Below, in pieces: positions 9,587-18,644 of a stretch of DNA of 64,000 bases. Numbering within the stretch: position 1 is the stretch's first letter; each line of letters begins with the position of its first letter. The stretch is from assembly GCF_017813355.1 (NCBI RefSeq), contig NZ_JAGIYZ010000007.1, positions 124,001 through 188,000 of the forward strand. Direction: 5' to 3'. A model generated the notes under the pieces. The model was not told the origin of the DNA. It saw nothing but the letters and a program-made list of their open reading frames with translations, and searched no databases. This DNA comes from Roseomonas nitratireducens (GTDB lineage: Bacteria; Pseudomonadota; Alphaproteobacteria; Acetobacterales; Acetobacteraceae). The position numbers and the translations under genes were made by a program.

Positions 9587-10336
9587 ATGGATACGCCAGC
9601 GCTGCTCGTCGAAGGGCTCAGCAAGACCTACCGGCCGGGCGACAAGCCGGCCGTGGACGGGCTGACCTTCACCCTGCCCATGGGGCAGACCTGGGGGCTG
9701 CTCGGCGGCAACGGGGCGGGCAAGTCCACGACCATCGCCATGCTGCTCGGCCTGCTGGTGCCCTCGGCGGGGCGCGTCATCGCGCTGGGCCACGACATGG
9801 CGACCGACCGCTTCGCGGCGCTGGCGCGCATGAACTTCTCATCCCCCTACATCGCGCTGCCGCACCGGCTGACGGTGGAGGAGAACCTGCGGGTCTACGC
9901 GCATCTTTACGGCGTGCCGGACATGAAGCGGCGCATCGCGGAGTTGGTGGAGGAATTCGCGCTCGGCGACTTCGCGAAGCGTCCCGCGGGCCAGCTTTCT
10001 GCCGGGCAGAAGACGCGCGTCGCGCTGGCCAAGGCGCTGGTCAACCGCCCGGCGCTGCTGCTGCTGGACGAGCCGACCGCGAGCCTCGACCCCGATACCG
10101 GCGACTGGGTGCGCACCACGCTGGAGCGGTACCGGGAGGCGACCGGCGCGGCGATGCTGCTGGCCAGCCACAACATGGGCGAGGTCGAGCGGCTGTGCGG
10201 CAACGTGCTGATGCTCAAGGGCGGGCGGGTGGTGGATGCGGGCAGTCCCGCGGCGCTGCTTCAGAAATACGGGCGCGACGACCTTGAGGAGGTGTTCCTC
10301 GACATCGCGCGCGGACGAGAGAGGGCTGTTGCATGA
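9587..10336 (+). CDS. ABC-2 type exporter, ATP-binding subunit
   Basis: A 249-residue ABC ATPase. Walker A is GGNGAGKSTT (about residues 38-47), the signature is LSAGQKTRVALAKAL (LSAGQ in place of LSGGQ), Walker B is ALLLLDEPTASLDP, and the switch His is in LLASHNMGE. The sequence type is that of ABC-2/DrrA/NodI exporter ATPases. The start is probably the ATG at 9587 (MDTPALLVEGLSK); another ATG lies at 9578. It overlaps the permease gene by ATGA, so the two form an operon and together make an efflux system of unknown substrate (drug, polysaccharide or lipid). Confidence 0.9.
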   Translation: MDTPALLVEGLSKTYRPGDKPAVDGLTFTLPMGQTWGLLGGNGAGKSTTIAMLLGLLVPSAGRVIALGHDMATDRFAALARMNFSSPYIALPHRLTVEENLRVYAHLYGVPDMKRRIAELVEEFALGDFAKRPAGQLSAGQKTRVALAKALVNRPALLLLDEPTASLDPDTGDWVRTTLERYREATGAAMLLASHNMGEVERLCGNVLMLKGGRVVDAGSPAALLQKYGRDDLEEVFLDIARGRERAVA

Positions 10337-11136
10337 CCGGCTCGGCGACGCGTCGCGTCTGGGGCCTGATGTACCGGCACCTGGCGCTCTACCGCCGGTC
10401 CTGGCCGCGGCTGCTGGAACTCATGTACTGGCCCGTGCTGCAGATGGTGGTGTGGGGGTTCGTCACCGCCTATCTCGCGGGCGTGCAGCAGAACACGGCG
10501 ACGATCGCGGCCGGCGTGCTGCTCGGCGGCGTGCTGCTGTGGGAGGTGACGCTGCGCAGCCAGATGGGCTTCGCCATCTCCTTCCTCGAGGAAGTGTGGT
10601 CGCGCAACCTCGGGCATCTGTTCGTCTCGCCGCTCAAGCCCTCCGAGATGGTGGCCGGGCTCGCGGCGATGAGCGTGCTGCGGACGCTCGCCGGGGTGGG
10701 GCCGGCGATGCTGCTCGCCTTCCTGCTCTATGGCTTCGGCATCTGGACGGTCGGGCCGGTGCTGGTGCTGTTCGTCGCCGCGCTGATGGCGATGGGCTGG
10801 GCGGTGGCGCTGGCGGTCACGGCCCTGATCCTGCGCCATGGCGCGGGGGCGGAAGCGCTGGCCTGGGGCGTGATGTTCGGCCTCGCCCCCTTCGCCGCGG
10901 TGTTCTACCCGGTGGCGGTGCTGCCGGGCTGGCTGCAGCCGGTCGCGCTGGCCATTCCCGCGACGCATGTGTTCGAGGGGATGCGCGCGGCGCTGACGGA
11001 TGGGCGCATCGCCTGGGACCACCTGGCCTGGGCGGTGGCGCTGGACGGGCTGTGGCTGGCGGCCGCGGCGTGGATCTTCCTCGCCCAGTTCCACCAGGCG
11101 CGGGTGCGCGGGGCCTTGCTCAACATCGGGGAGTGA
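10333..11136 (+). CDS. ABC-2 type exporter, permease subunit
   Basis: A 267-residue inner-membrane protein with about six hydrophobic spans, of the ABC-2 permease family (NodJ/DrrB-like). Features are the N-terminal amphipathic RRVWGLMYRHLALYRRSWPR, the central loop LEEVWSRNLGHLFVSPLKPSE typical of ABC-2 permeases, and ATHVFEGMRAALTDG near the C-terminus. It begins inside the stop of the ATPase gene (ATGA). The last 17 bp overlap the 3' end of the convergent GNAT gene. Confidence 0.9.
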   Translation: MTGSATRRVWGLMYRHLALYRRSWPRLLELMYWPVLQMVVWGFVTAYLAGVQQNTATIAAGVLLGGVLLWEVTLRSQMGFAISFLEEVWSRNLGHLFVSPLKPSEMVAGLAAMSVLRTLAGVGPAMLLAFLLYGFGIWTVGPVLVLFVAALMAMGWAVALAVTALILRHGAGAEALAWGVMFGLAPFAAVFYPVAVLPGWLQPVALAIPATHVFEGMRAALTDGRIAWDHLAWAVALDGLWLAAAAWIFLAQFHQARVRGALLNIGE

Positions 11137-11617
11137 GGGGCAGGACCAGCCGGCGTTCCGTCACGCGCCGCCCCCATTGTTCCGCCGCGACCTCCCGGTC
11201 CAGCACGAAGCCGGCTTCGGCGTAGAGACGCGCCGCGGCGTCGAGCCCATCGAGCGTCCAGAGATGGATCTCCGGCGCGCCCGCGCGCCGCGCCTGCGCG
11301 ATCGCCTCCGCCAGCCATCGCCGGCCGAGACCCTGCCCGCGCAGCGCCGGGTCGAGGATGAACCAGCGCAGATGCGCGCTGGCCGGGTCCTCCCCGGCAT
11401 CGAGGGCGATCGAGCCCAGCACGCGGCCATCGGCGACTGCGCAGCGGAACAGGTCGCGCGCGGGGTCGAGCCTTTGCAGGAATTCGCCGAGTTCGCGGGC
11501 GACCTTCGCCTCGAAGAAGGCGCCGAAGCCGTGGCTCTCGGCATAGGTCCGCGCGTGCAGCGCCGCGATGCCGCCGATGGCCCCCGGCGTCCAACGGTCG
11601 TGGATGACGATGTCCAT
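11120..11617 (-). CDS. GNAT-family N-acetyltransferase
   Basis: A 165-residue acyl-CoA-dependent acetyltransferase. The acetyl-CoA-binding motif A is visible as LRWFILDPALRGQGLGRRWLAEAI (about residues 82-105), with the R/Q-x-x-G-x-G/A segment RGQGLG. Motif B is AARLYAEAGFVLD. The substrate is unknown. It sometimes travels with a MarR domain in relatives, but not here. It is convergent with the ABC-2 permease and overlaps its end by 17 bp; upstream it is divergent from the histidine phosphatase gene across 80 bp. Confidence 0.88.
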   Translation of the reverse strand: MDIVIHDRWTPGAIGGIAALHARTYAESHGFGAFFEAKVARELGEFLQRLDPARDLFRCAVADGRVLGSIALDAGEDPASAHLRWFILDPALRGQGLGRRWLAEAIAQARRAGAPEIHLWTLDGLDAAARLYAEAGFVLDREVAAEQWGRRVTERRLVLPLTPRC

Positions 11618-11697
11618 GCAAGGCCCCCCACGGCCGAGTCTCGCGCCAAACGTCCGGTTCCCAAAGGCCCCTCTCGCCCCCGCCGCGCCGCCGGGCT

Positions 11698-12348
11698 ATG
11701 CCCTGTCGCGTGACCCCGACCCGCTTCTTCCTGATCCGCCATGCGCTGGTGGAGCCTTCCGCCCGCGCCGTGCTCTACGGCTCCATGGATGTCGCGCTCT
11801 GCGACCTCGCGCTGCGGGAGGAAGCGGCGTCCTATCGCTGGCTCGCGCGGCGCCTGCCGCAGCCGGCGCGATGGTTCGTCACGAACCTCTCCCGCACGCG
11901 CGCGACCGCCGCGGCGATCTTCGCGGCGGGTTATCCCGAGAGCGAGATCGCGGCGGAACCCGACCTGGCCGAGCAGCATCTGGGCGAATGGCAGGGCATC
12001 CCGCATGAGGCGCTGCCCGCGCTGCTGACGCATCCCGCCCATCCCTTCTGGCCGCATGCGGGGGAGGAGCATCCGCCCGGCGGCGAATCCTTCCGCCAGG
12101 TGCAGGCGCGCGTCGCCGCGGTGCTGGAACGCATCGCCACGCTGCTCGAGGGGCAGGACGTGGTGATCGTCGCGCATGGCGGCTCGATCCGCGCCGCGCT
12201 GGCGCATGCGATGGGCCTCACCCCCGACCAGGCGCTGGTGTTCAGCGTGAAGAACCTGTCGCTGACGCGCATCGAGAAGCATGGGCGGGACTGGCGCGTG
12301 GCGGCGGTGAACGAGGAGCCCTGGACGCCCCCGGCCGAGGATCGTTGA
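11698..12348 (+). CDS. Histidine phosphatase family protein
   Basis: A 216-residue phosphoglycerate-mutase-like phosphatase. The catalytic RH dipeptide is Arg14-His15 in FFLIRHALVEPS (the usual RHG is RHA here). The second Arg is in NLSRTRATAAAIF, the acid is in LAEQHLGEWQG, and the second catalytic His is in VVIVAHGGSIRAAL, so the active site is complete. Close relatives include alpha-ribazole phosphatase (CobC) and broad sugar-phosphate phosphatases. No cobalamin genes are nearby, so CobC is not claimed. Confidence 0.88.
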   Translation: MPCRVTPTRFFLIRHALVEPSARAVLYGSMDVALCDLALREEAASYRWLARRLPQPARWFVTNLSRTRATAAAIFAAGYPESEIAAEPDLAEQHLGEWQGIPHEALPALLTHPAHPFWPHAGEEHPPGGESFRQVQARVAAVLERIATLLEGQDVVIVAHGGSIRAALAHAMGLTPDQALVFSVKNLSLTRIEKHGRDWRVAAVNEEPWTPPAEDR

Positions 12349-12380
12349 CGGTTCGGCACGAACCGGGCGCAGCGAAACCT

Positions 12381-12409
12381 TTGTGTTGCCAGAATTGAAC
12401 GGTTAGAAG
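12381..12409 (+). promoter_or_regulatory. Possible sigma70-like promoter for the SYLF gene
   Basis: TTGTGT at 12381-12386 and TAGAAG at 12404-12409 are separated by 17 bp, in a locally AT-richer stretch 33 bp before the SYLF start. Only 3 of 6 and 4 of 6 bases match the consensus, so this is a weak call. Confidence 0.3.
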
Positions 12410-12442
12410 GGCGCTCCATCAAAGGCTTGGAGGGTCCGCTTC

Positions 12443-13258
12443 ATGCGTCGTCTCGCCTTCATCGCCCTCTCCGCCCTCGCGCTGCTGACCGGCGGGCATG
12501 AGGCTCGCGCGCAGGCCGAGGAGCAGAACCTCGTCGACCGCGCGACGCTGTCGCTGCAGGAGGTCTTCGACATCGGGGACCTGAGCGCGGATGCGCGGTC
12601 GCTGCTTGGCCGTTCCCGCGCCGCCATGATCTGCCCGCGCGTCATCCGCGGCGGCTTCGTCGTGGCGGGGCAGGGCGGGGATTGCGTGCTGGTCGCGCGC
12701 GACGGCAGCGGATCCTGGTCCTCGCCGGCCTTCTACACCATGGGCGGCGGAAGCATCGGCTTCCAGGTCGGCATCCAGGACGCGCAGGTCGTCATGCTGA
12801 TCATGAACGACAAGGCGCTGGATGCCGTGCTGGACAGCCAGTTCCGCTTCGGCGCGGATGCGGGTGTCGCGCTCGGCACGCTCGGCCGCGGCATCGCCGG
12901 CTCCACGACGGCGGCGGTGGGGGCGGACATCGTCACCATCGCGCGGGCGCGCGGCCTGTTCGCCGGCGTATCGCTCGACGGCAACTTCCTGTCGGCCCGC
13001 AGCGCTTCGATGCGCGCCTATTTCGGGCGCGACGTCTCGCCGCGGCAGGTCGTGGTGGGGATGGAGGCGCACAACCCGGCCGCGGACCCGCTGCGCGCCG
13101 CGCTGATGCGCATGTCCCAGGCGCAGTCCGGCGCCGCGGCGCCGCAGCCGCAGGGGTCCGGCGCGCCGCCGGCGGTGATCACCCCGGCGCCGGGCGGCAC
13201 GGGCGGGCGCGTGCAGACGGAAAGCCTGCCTTCGCCGCCGCGCAGCGGCACGCGCTGA
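12443..13258 (+). CDS. SYLF/Ysc84-domain lipid-binding protein, exported
   Basis: A 271-residue protein with a signal peptide (cleavage near HEARA, residue 24) and a SYLF (Ysc84-like) domain from about residue 35 to 215. Diagnostic phrases are [38 protein letters not shown] and [10 protein letters not shown] near the domain end. SYLF domains bind phosphoinositides or other lipids in eukaryotes; bacterial exported members are of unknown role, presumably in the periplasm. The last 50 residues are a Pro/Gly/Ser-rich disordered tail. It probably has its own promoter. A GC-rich palindrome, CCCGGCGCGCGCCGGG at 13260-13275, follows the stop and could aid termination. Confidence 0.88.
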   Translation: MRRLAFIALSALALLTGGHEARAQAEEQNLVDRATLSLQEVFDIGDLSADARSLLGRSRAAMICPRVIRGGFVVAGQGGDCVLVARDGSGSWSSPAFYTMGGGSIGFQVGIQDAQVVMLIMNDKALDAVLDSQFRFGADAGVALGTLGRGIAGSTTAAVGADIVTIARARGLFAGVSLDGNFLSARSASMRAYFGRDVSPRQVVVGMEAHNPAADPLRAALMRMSQAQSGAAAPQPQGSGAPPAVITPAPGGTGGRVQTESLPSPPRSGTR

Positions 13259-13310
13259 CCCCGGCGCGCGCCGGGTTCGCGCGCCGTCCAGCCTCCGCTA
13301 CACTGGGGGG

Positions 13311-13808
13311 GTGACCGACCCGCTCCCCTTCTGGCGCGCCAAGACGCTCGACGCGATGACGCGCGCGGAATGGGAAAGCCTGTGCGACGGCTGCGGCCGT
13401 TGCTGCCTGCACAAGCTGCGCGACGAGGAGACCGAGCGCGTCCACTTCACCGAGGTGGCGTGCCGGCTGCTCGACCTCGAGAGCTGCCGCTGCAAGGACT
13501 ACGCGAACCGCAAGCGCCGCGTGCCGGATTGCGTGAAGCTGACGCCGGCGCGCGTCGCCGCCGCCGACTGGCTGCCGCCGACCTGCGCCTATCGCCTGGT
13601 GGCGGAAGGTCGCGACCTGCCCTGGTGGCATCCGCTCGTCTCCGGCCGGGCCGAGACGGTGCACGAGGCCGGCGTGTCGGTGCGCGGCCGCGCGGTGGCG
13701 GAACGCGCGGCGGGCGATTTCGAGGACCACGTCGTGTCCTGGCCCGGCCGCTGGCCGGCCGGGGCGCGCACACAGACCAGCATGACCAAGCGGAGGAAAT
13801 CCGGATGA
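13311..13808 (+). CDS. YcgN-family cysteine cluster protein
   Basis: A 165-residue member of UPF0260 (YcgN). The cysteine-rich signature is [16 protein letters not shown] at about residues 25-40, followed by [18 protein letters not shown] and VPDCVKL, then LPPTCAYRL. The clustered cysteines suggest Fe-S or zinc binding; no biochemical role is established for the family. Translation starts at a GTG preceded by GGGG, the only start that keeps the family N-terminus [11 protein letters not shown]. It overlaps the DapA-like gene by ATGA. Confidence 0.9.
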   Translation: MTDPLPFWRAKTLDAMTRAEWESLCDGCGRCCLHKLRDEETERVHFTEVACRLLDLESCRCKDYANRKRRVPDCVKLTPARVAAADWLPPTCAYRLVAEGRDLPWWHPLVSGRAETVHEAGVSVRGRAVAERAAGDFEDHVVSWPGRWPAGARTQTSMTKRRKSG

Positions 13809-14743
13809 AGAACGCGATCTATGGCGGCGTGAACGCCGCGGTGCTGACGGCGATGGGACCGGACCTCGCGCCCGACCTCGACCGCATGACGTCGCATGCC
13901 AGGTGGCTGCTGGCGAACGGGTGCAACGGCCTCGGCGTGCTCGGCACGACGGGGGAGGCGAATTCCTTCGGCCTGCACGAGCGCAAGGCGATCCTGGAAG
14001 GGCTGGTCGCGCGCGGCATTCCCGCGGCGAAGCTGATGCCGGGGACGGGCTGCGCCAGCCTGACGGACAGCGTGGAGCTGACGAAGCATGCGCGCGACGC
14101 CGGCTGCCCCGGCGTGCTGATGCTGCCGCCCTTCTACTACAAGGGTCCGTCGGATGACGGGCTGTTCGCCTATTTCAGCGAGGTGGTGCAGCGCGTCGGC
14201 GGCGGCGTCGCGATCTACCTCTATCACTTCCCGCAGCAATCGGCGGTGCCCTTCAGCCTCGACCTGATCGGGCGGCTGCTGAAGGCCTTCCCGGGCGTCA
14301 TCAAGGGCGTGAAGGATTCGTCGGGCGACTACGCCAACATGCAGGCGATGGTGCGGGAATTCGCCAAGGACGGGTTCGAGGTCTATTCCGGCAGCGACGA
14401 GTTCCTGCAGCAGATCCTCGCCGAGGGCGGCGCGGGCTGCATCACCGCCGCGTCCAACGCGAACAGCCATTGGGGCGGCATCGTCTACGCCAAGCGCACG
14501 GGGCCCGAGGCCGATGCCGCGCAGGCCACGCTGACGGCGACGCGCCGGGCCGCGACCTCGGTGCCGCTGATCCCCGGGCTGCGCGAGATCATCGCGCGCA
14601 GCACGGGCGATGCCGGCTGGCGCGTGATCCGCCCGCCGCATCTGCCGCTGACGGCCGAGCAGGCCGAGAAGGCCTGGGCGGCCTGGGGTGCCGCCGGCGC
14701 GCTGCCGCTGCCGGGGATGGCGACGGCGAAGGCGGCCGAATAG
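13805..14743 (+). CDS. DapA-family class I aldolase (dihydrodipicolinate synthase-like)
   Basis: A 312-residue pyruvate-dependent aldolase/lyase of the N-acetylneuraminate lyase/DapA superfamily. The GTTGE pyruvate-binding motif ([10 protein letters not shown]) is followed by a Schiff-base lysine, Lys170, in [11 protein letters not shown]. The aromatic proton-relay region is IYLYHFPQQ, in place of the IYNVP of true DapA. YSGSDEF follows. Length and the changed motif favour a catabolic lyase over lysine biosynthesis. It is translationally coupled to YcgN upstream and followed after 2 bp by a cupin gene, so the three form one operon. The substrate is unknown. Confidence 0.85.
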   Translation: MKNAIYGGVNAAVLTAMGPDLAPDLDRMTSHARWLLANGCNGLGVLGTTGEANSFGLHERKAILEGLVARGIPAAKLMPGTGCASLTDSVELTKHARDAGCPGVLMLPPFYYKGPSDDGLFAYFSEVVQRVGGGVAIYLYHFPQQSAVPFSLDLIGRLLKAFPGVIKGVKDSSGDYANMQAMVREFAKDGFEVYSGSDEFLQQILAEGGAGCITAASNANSHWGGIVYAKRTGPEADAAQATLTATRRAATSVPLIPGLREIIARSTGDAGWRVIRPPHLPLTAEQAEKAWAAWGAAGALPLPGMATAKAAE

Positions 14744-14745
14744 CC

Positions 14746-15060
14746 ATGACCGAGCCGCTGCGCTGCCGCCCGCCCGCGATCGCCACCGTGCAGGTGGACG
14801 ACGCCAATGTCCGCGTCACCCGGTGGGATTTCCCGCCGGGCTCGGAGACCGGCTGGCACCGCCATGGCATGGCCTATGTCGTCGTGCCGGTGAGCGACGG
14901 GAAGATGCTTCTGGAACTGCCGGGCGGGCAGACGGCGACGGCCGAGATCAAGGCGGGCGTCGCCTATGCCCGCGCCGCCGGCATCGAGCACAACGTCGTC
15001 AATGCCGGCGACACGGCCTTCGCCTTCGTCGAGACGGAGCTCAAGCACCTGATCGGGTGA
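14746..15060 (+). CDS. Small cupin-domain protein
   Basis: A 104-residue single-domain cupin. Motif 1 is visible as GSETGWHRHGMAYVVVPVSDG (two His, about residues 37-39), and motif 2 as GVAYARAAGIEHNVVNAG with a third His. It probably binds a metal and may act as an isomerase, dioxygenase or binding protein; function is unassigned. It starts 2 bp after the aldolase stop, which suggests it serves the same pathway. Its 3' end overlaps the convergent DMT permease gene by 20 bp. Confidence 0.8.
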   Translation: MTEPLRCRPPAIATVQVDDANVRVTRWDFPPGSETGWHRHGMAYVVVPVSDGKMLLELPGGQTATAEIKAGVAYARAAGIEHNVVNAGDTAFAFVETELKHLIG

Positions 15061-15931
15061 CCCGGCGGGGCAGCGTGACGAGCGCGAGCCCCGCGAAGAC
15101 CAGCGACGCGGCCGGGATGGTGAGCCAGCCCGGCCTTTCGCCGAACAGCGCCCAGCCCCAGGCGATGCCCGTCAGCGTCACGATGTAGCCGGTCTGGGAC
15201 GTGACGACGCCGCCATGCGCGGCGAGCGAGCGGAAGTAGACGAGGAAGGCCAGCGCCGTGACCGCGCCCTGCGCGAGCGAGACGGGCAGCCCCACCGCCG
15301 GCGGCACGGCCAGGTGCCCCATCAGCGCCGCGAAGATCGTCGCCTGCACGGCCCCCGCCGCCAGCGTGCCGGTGGCCAGCGCCAGCGGCGGCGCGCCTTT
15401 CGGTGCGAGCCGCACCGCGAGCAGGTTGGACGCCGCGTAGCAGACCGGCGTCAGCGCGGCGAGCAGCGCCCAGGGCAGCAGCGCAGGGTCGGGCAGCGCG
15501 GCGCCGGGGCTCATCGCCAGCAGGACGCCCGCCAGCCCGAGCGCGGTGCCGAGCAGGCGACGCCGCGTCATCCTCTCCATTCCCATCGCCGCGGCGCCGA
15601 GCACGGTCAGCATCGGCGACAGCGGCACGAGCAGCGCGAAGAATCCGGCGGGGACGTGCTGCAGGCTCGTGAAGCCGACCAGGTTCGCGAGCGCGAGGCC
15701 GGTGAGCCCCGACACCGCGTAGTGCAGCAGATGCGCGCGGGACAGCGGCAGCGCGATGCCGCGCAGCCGGCAGATGGCCAGCAGGATCGCGGCGCTGACC
15801 GCGGCCGCGACCGCCGCGATCAGCATCGGCGGCCAGCCGATCGCGCCCAGATGCTTCACGAAGGCCGGCGTCGCACCCCAGATCGCGCCGAGCAGGAGCA
15901 ACGGCGGCAGCGGTCGGAGCGCATCGGGCAT
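15041..15931 (-). CDS. EamA/DMT-family transporter
   Basis: A 296-residue inner-membrane protein with about ten hydrophobic spans in two EamA repeats. The N-terminus LLLGAIWGATPAFVK is typical of the family, and repeat boundaries appear near residue 150 (LLPWALLAALTPVCYAASN). Members export amino acids, nucleosides or other metabolites; the substrate is unknown. The ATG at 15931 gives the canonical short N-terminus; longer in-frame sequence upstream is Arg-rich and covers the divergent protease gene's 5' region. Confidence 0.88.
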   Translation of the reverse strand: MPDALRPLPPLLLLGAIWGATPAFVKHLGAIGWPPMLIAAVAAAVSAAILLAICRLRGIALPLSRAHLLHYAVSGLTGLALANLVGFTSLQHVPAGFFALLVPLSPMLTVLGAAAMGMERMTRRRLLGTALGLAGVLLAMSPGAALPDPALLPWALLAALTPVCYAASNLLAVRLAPKGAPPLALATGTLAAGAVQATIFAALMGHLAVPPAVGLPVSLAQGAVTALAFLVYFRSLAAHGGVVTSQTGYIVTLTGIAWGWALFGERPGWLTIPAASLVFAGLALVTLPRRVTRSGA

Positions 15932-16007
15932 GATGCAGAGAGGTCGCGTGCGCCGCGCATCTGTCAAGCGGTTGAAGCGTTCACCTGTGCTGCGCCATGG
16001 TGCGCCC

Positions 16008-16727
16008 ATGCTGCTTCCCGAGTCGGAAACCATCGCGCTGCGTCCCGGGGTTCTCGGTCCGCCCGTCGACTGCCCGGTGCGCTGGCATCGTTCGTCGCGC
16101 GCGCGCCGCGTCAGCCTGCGCATCGACCCCCGCGCGGGGGAGGTGGTGGTGACGCTGCCGATGCGCGCCGGCCGGCGTGCCGGCATGGCGCTGCTGACGA
16201 CGCATGCCGCCTGGGTGATGCAGCGGCTCGCGGCGCTGGCGCCGGCGGTCGATCTCGCGCCCGGCGCCGAAGTGCTGCTCGGCGGCCGCCCGCACGTGAT
16301 CCGCCACGACCCGGCGGCGCGCGGCGGCGCCTTCCTGGATGGCGCGACGATCGTCGTCTCCGGCCGGGTGGAGTTCCTCGCCCGGCGGGTGAAGGATTTC
16401 CTCCGCGACGAGGCCAAGCGCCGGATCACCGCGCTGGCGGAAGGGCATGCGGCGGCGCTCGGCGTGCGCATCCGCGCCATCCGGCTGAAGGACACACAGA
16501 GCCGCTGGGGATCCTGCGCGCCGGACGGCACGCTCGCCTTTTCCTGGCGGCTCGTCATGTCGCCCGACTGGGTGCTGGACTACGTCGTGGCGCATGAGGT
16601 CGCGCATCTGCGCGAGCTGAACCACTCCGCGCGCTTCTGGGCCCATGTCGAGGGCCTGACCCCGCACCGGGAAGCCGCGCAGGAATGGCTGCGGGCGAAC
16701 GGGCCGACCCTGCTGCGCGTCGGCTGA
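16008..16727 (+). CDS. YgjP/DUF45-type zinc metallopeptidase
   Basis: A 239-residue protein of the M48-related SprT/YgjP (DUF45) group. The zinc site is HEVAHLRELNHSARFW in the C-terminal third: HExxH plus a further His four residues after LRELN. The preceding RIRAIRLKDTQSRWGSC is the family hallmark, followed by FSWRLVMSP and VLDYVVAHE. Substrates are unknown. The ATG at 16008 was chosen for the normal N-terminus; its spacing to the divergent DMT gene (76 bp) leaves room for promoters. Confidence 0.88.
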   Translation: MLLPESETIALRPGVLGPPVDCPVRWHRSSRARRVSLRIDPRAGEVVVTLPMRAGRRAGMALLTTHAAWVMQRLAALAPAVDLAPGAEVLLGGRPHVIRHDPAARGGAFLDGATIVVSGRVEFLARRVKDFLRDEAKRRITALAEGHAAALGVRIRAIRLKDTQSRWGSCAPDGTLAFSWRLVMSPDWVLDYVVAHEVAHLRELNHSARFWAHVEGLTPHREAAQEWLRANGPTLLRVG

Positions 16728-16766
16728 ATCCGGCCTATATCCCGCCGCGACCAAGCGGAGGGACGC

Positions 16767-17774
16767 ATGAAGGCCATCGGTTTCCTGAAATGCCATCCGG
16801 CCGACCACCCGGAGGCGCTGCTCGACCTCGACATCCCGGCCCCCTCGGCGCCGGAGGGGCACGACATGCTCGTCGAGGTGCGCGCCGTCTCGGTGAACCC
16901 GGTCGACACCAAGCGCCGGCGGTCGGAGGAACCGAAGGACGGGCCGCGCGTCCTCGGCTTCGACGCCGCCGGCACCGTGCGCGCGGTCGGCCCCGCCTGC
17001 ACCCTGTTCCGCCCGGGCGATGAGGTGTTCTACGCCGGCGTCGTCAACCGCGCGGGCAGCAATGCCGAGTTCCAGCTGGTGGACGAGCGGATCGTCGGGC
17101 ACAAGCCGCGCAGCCTGTCCTTCGCCGAGGCCGCGTCCCTGCCGCTGACGACGATCACCGCCTGGGAAGGCCTGCACGACCGGCTCGGCGTGCATGAGGG
17201 CGCCGGGGCGGGGGAGGCGCTGCTGGTCATCGGCGGCGCTGGTGGCGTGGGCTCGATGGTGATCCAGGTGGCGCGCCAGCGCACGGCGCTGACCGTCGTC
17301 GCCACCGCCTCCCGCCCCGAGACGGCGCAATGGTGCCGCGACCTCGGCGCGCATCACGTGGTCGACCACAAGGGCGACATCGCGGCCCAGCTCAAGGCGC
17401 TCGGGGTGAAGCCGCGCTACGTCTTCTCGACCAACACCACGGCGCGGAACTGGGACCAGATCGTCGCCTGCGTCGCCCCGCAGGGCGCGATCGTGCTGAT
17501 CGAGAGCCAGGCTCCGATCGATGCGCGGCAGCTGATGCCGAAATCGGTCTCCCTGCATTGGGAACTGATGTTCACGCGCCCGATGTTCGGCACGCCGGAC
17601 ATGATCGAGCAGCACCGGCTGCTCGATGCCGTCGCCGACCTGGTCGACCATGGCCGCATCCGCCACACCATGACGCGCAACCTCGGCCGGATGGATGCGG
17701 CGAGGCTGCGGGAGGCGCATGGGCTGGTGGAAAGCGGCACCATGATCGGCAAGGTGGTGCTTGAAGGCTTCTAG
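16767..17774 (+). CDS. Zinc-independent MDR-family oxidoreductase (quinone reductase-like)
   Basis: A 335-residue medium-chain dehydrogenase/reductase. The GroES-like N-terminal domain contains VRAVSVNPVDTKRRR and LGFDAAGTV but lacks the cysteines of the structural zinc site, so it belongs with quinone oxidoreductases and zinc-free ADH-like proteins. The Rossmann motif is LVIGGAGGVGSMVIQVAR, and the cofactor is probably NADPH. LSFAEAASLPLTTITAWEGL is typical of the ZADH group. The downstream lipoprotein hydrolase begins 14 bp before its stop in another frame, so the two are co-transcribed. Confidence 0.88.
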   Translation: MKAIGFLKCHPADHPEALLDLDIPAPSAPEGHDMLVEVRAVSVNPVDTKRRRSEEPKDGPRVLGFDAAGTVRAVGPACTLFRPGDEVFYAGVVNRAGSNAEFQLVDERIVGHKPRSLSFAEAASLPLTTITAWEGLHDRLGVHEGAGAGEALLVIGGAGGVGSMVIQVARQRTALTVVATASRPETAQWCRDLGAHHVVDHKGDIAAQLKALGVKPRYVFSTNTTARNWDQIVACVAPQGAIVLIESQAPIDARQLMPKSVSLHWELMFTRPMFGTPDMIEQHRLLDAVADLVDHGRIRHTMTRNLGRMDAARLREAHGLVESGTMIGKVVLEGF

Positions 17775-18609
17775 GCGCGCGCTGCCGGCGGCCGCAGTCG
17801 CGCTCGCCGGCTGCGACGCGGCGGCGCTCGCGGACCGGCTGACGCCGCGGCTGGGCTATGCGCAGCGGGTGGACCTGGCCTACGGCCCGCTGCCGCGCCA
17901 CCGGCTCGACCTGTATCTGCCGGACGGGATGCGCGCGGACTCGCCGCTGCTCGTCTTCCTGCATGGCGGCGGCTGGCGCAGCGGGTCGAAGGACCTTTAC
18001 CGCTTCGTGGGCGAAGCCTTCGCGACGCGCGGCTTCGCCACCGCCATCCCCAACTACCGCCTGTATCCGGAGGTCGCCTTCCCGGGCTTCGTCGAGGATG
18101 CGGCGCGCGCCATGGCCTGGCTGGCCGTCGCGCCCGGCCTGCCCGCGGGGCCGCGCGTGGCGGTCGGGCATTCGGCGGGCGCGCATATCGCGATGATGCT
18201 CGCGCTTGACGCGCGCTGGCTCCAGGCGGCGGGCGCGCCGCTGCCGGCCGGAGCGGTCGGCCTGGCGGGGCCCTACGACATCATGCCGCTGCGGCGCGGC
18301 GGGCGGCTCGCCGCGGTGTTCGGCGGGGAGAACCGGCCGGAGACGCAGCCCATCGCCTTCGCCGACCGGCCCGGCCCGCCGATGCTGCTGCTGCACGGCA
18401 TGGCGGACGCGACCGTGGCGCCGGAGCAGAGCGAGCGGCTGGCCGCGCGGCGCCGGGCCGCGGGCTTCCCGGTGCGGCTCGTCACCTATGGGGATGTCGG
18501 GCATGTCGACATCCTCGGCTCGCTCGCCGCGCCGCTGCGGGGCATCGCGCCGCCGGTGCTGCGCGACATCGCGGATTTCGTCACCGAGCTGCAGGGGAGA
18601 CCGACATGA
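17761..18609 (+). CDS. Alpha/beta hydrolase, probable lipoprotein esterase
   Basis: A 282-residue hydrolase of the BD-FAE/carboxylesterase type. The proposed start is TTG at 17761, which yields an N-terminus with a basic region and lipobox VALAGC (Cys18), consistent with a lipid-anchored envelope protein. The oxyanion motif is LVFLHGGGWRSGS, the nucleophile elbow is GHSAGAH, the acid is in HGMADATVAPEQ and the His is in DVGHVDILG. It overlaps the upstream oxidoreductase gene by 14 bp. The end of this gene overlaps a possible 11-codon ORF by ATGA. Confidence 0.8.
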   Translation: MKASRRALPAAAVALAGCDAAALADRLTPRLGYAQRVDLAYGPLPRHRLDLYLPDGMRADSPLLVFLHGGGWRSGSKDLYRFVGEAFATRGFATAIPNYRLYPEVAFPGFVEDAARAMAWLAVAPGLPAGPRVAVGHSAGAHIAMMLALDARWLQAAGAPLPAGAVGLAGPYDIMPLRRGGRLAAVFGGENRPETQPIAFADRPGPPMLLLHGMADATVAPEQSERLAARRRAAGFPVRLVTYGDVGHVDILGSLAAPLRGIAPPVLRDIADFVTELQGRPT

Positions 18610-18644
18610 ACCACGGCATATCGCGCCGCGGAGGGGCATGACCC

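Noticed and set aside
7097-9793. An 898-codon minus-strand frame over the EAL-like and ABC genes
   Set aside because: Low-complexity Arg/Ala/Ser/Gly sequence opposite genes with coherent motifs; no SD and no domain.
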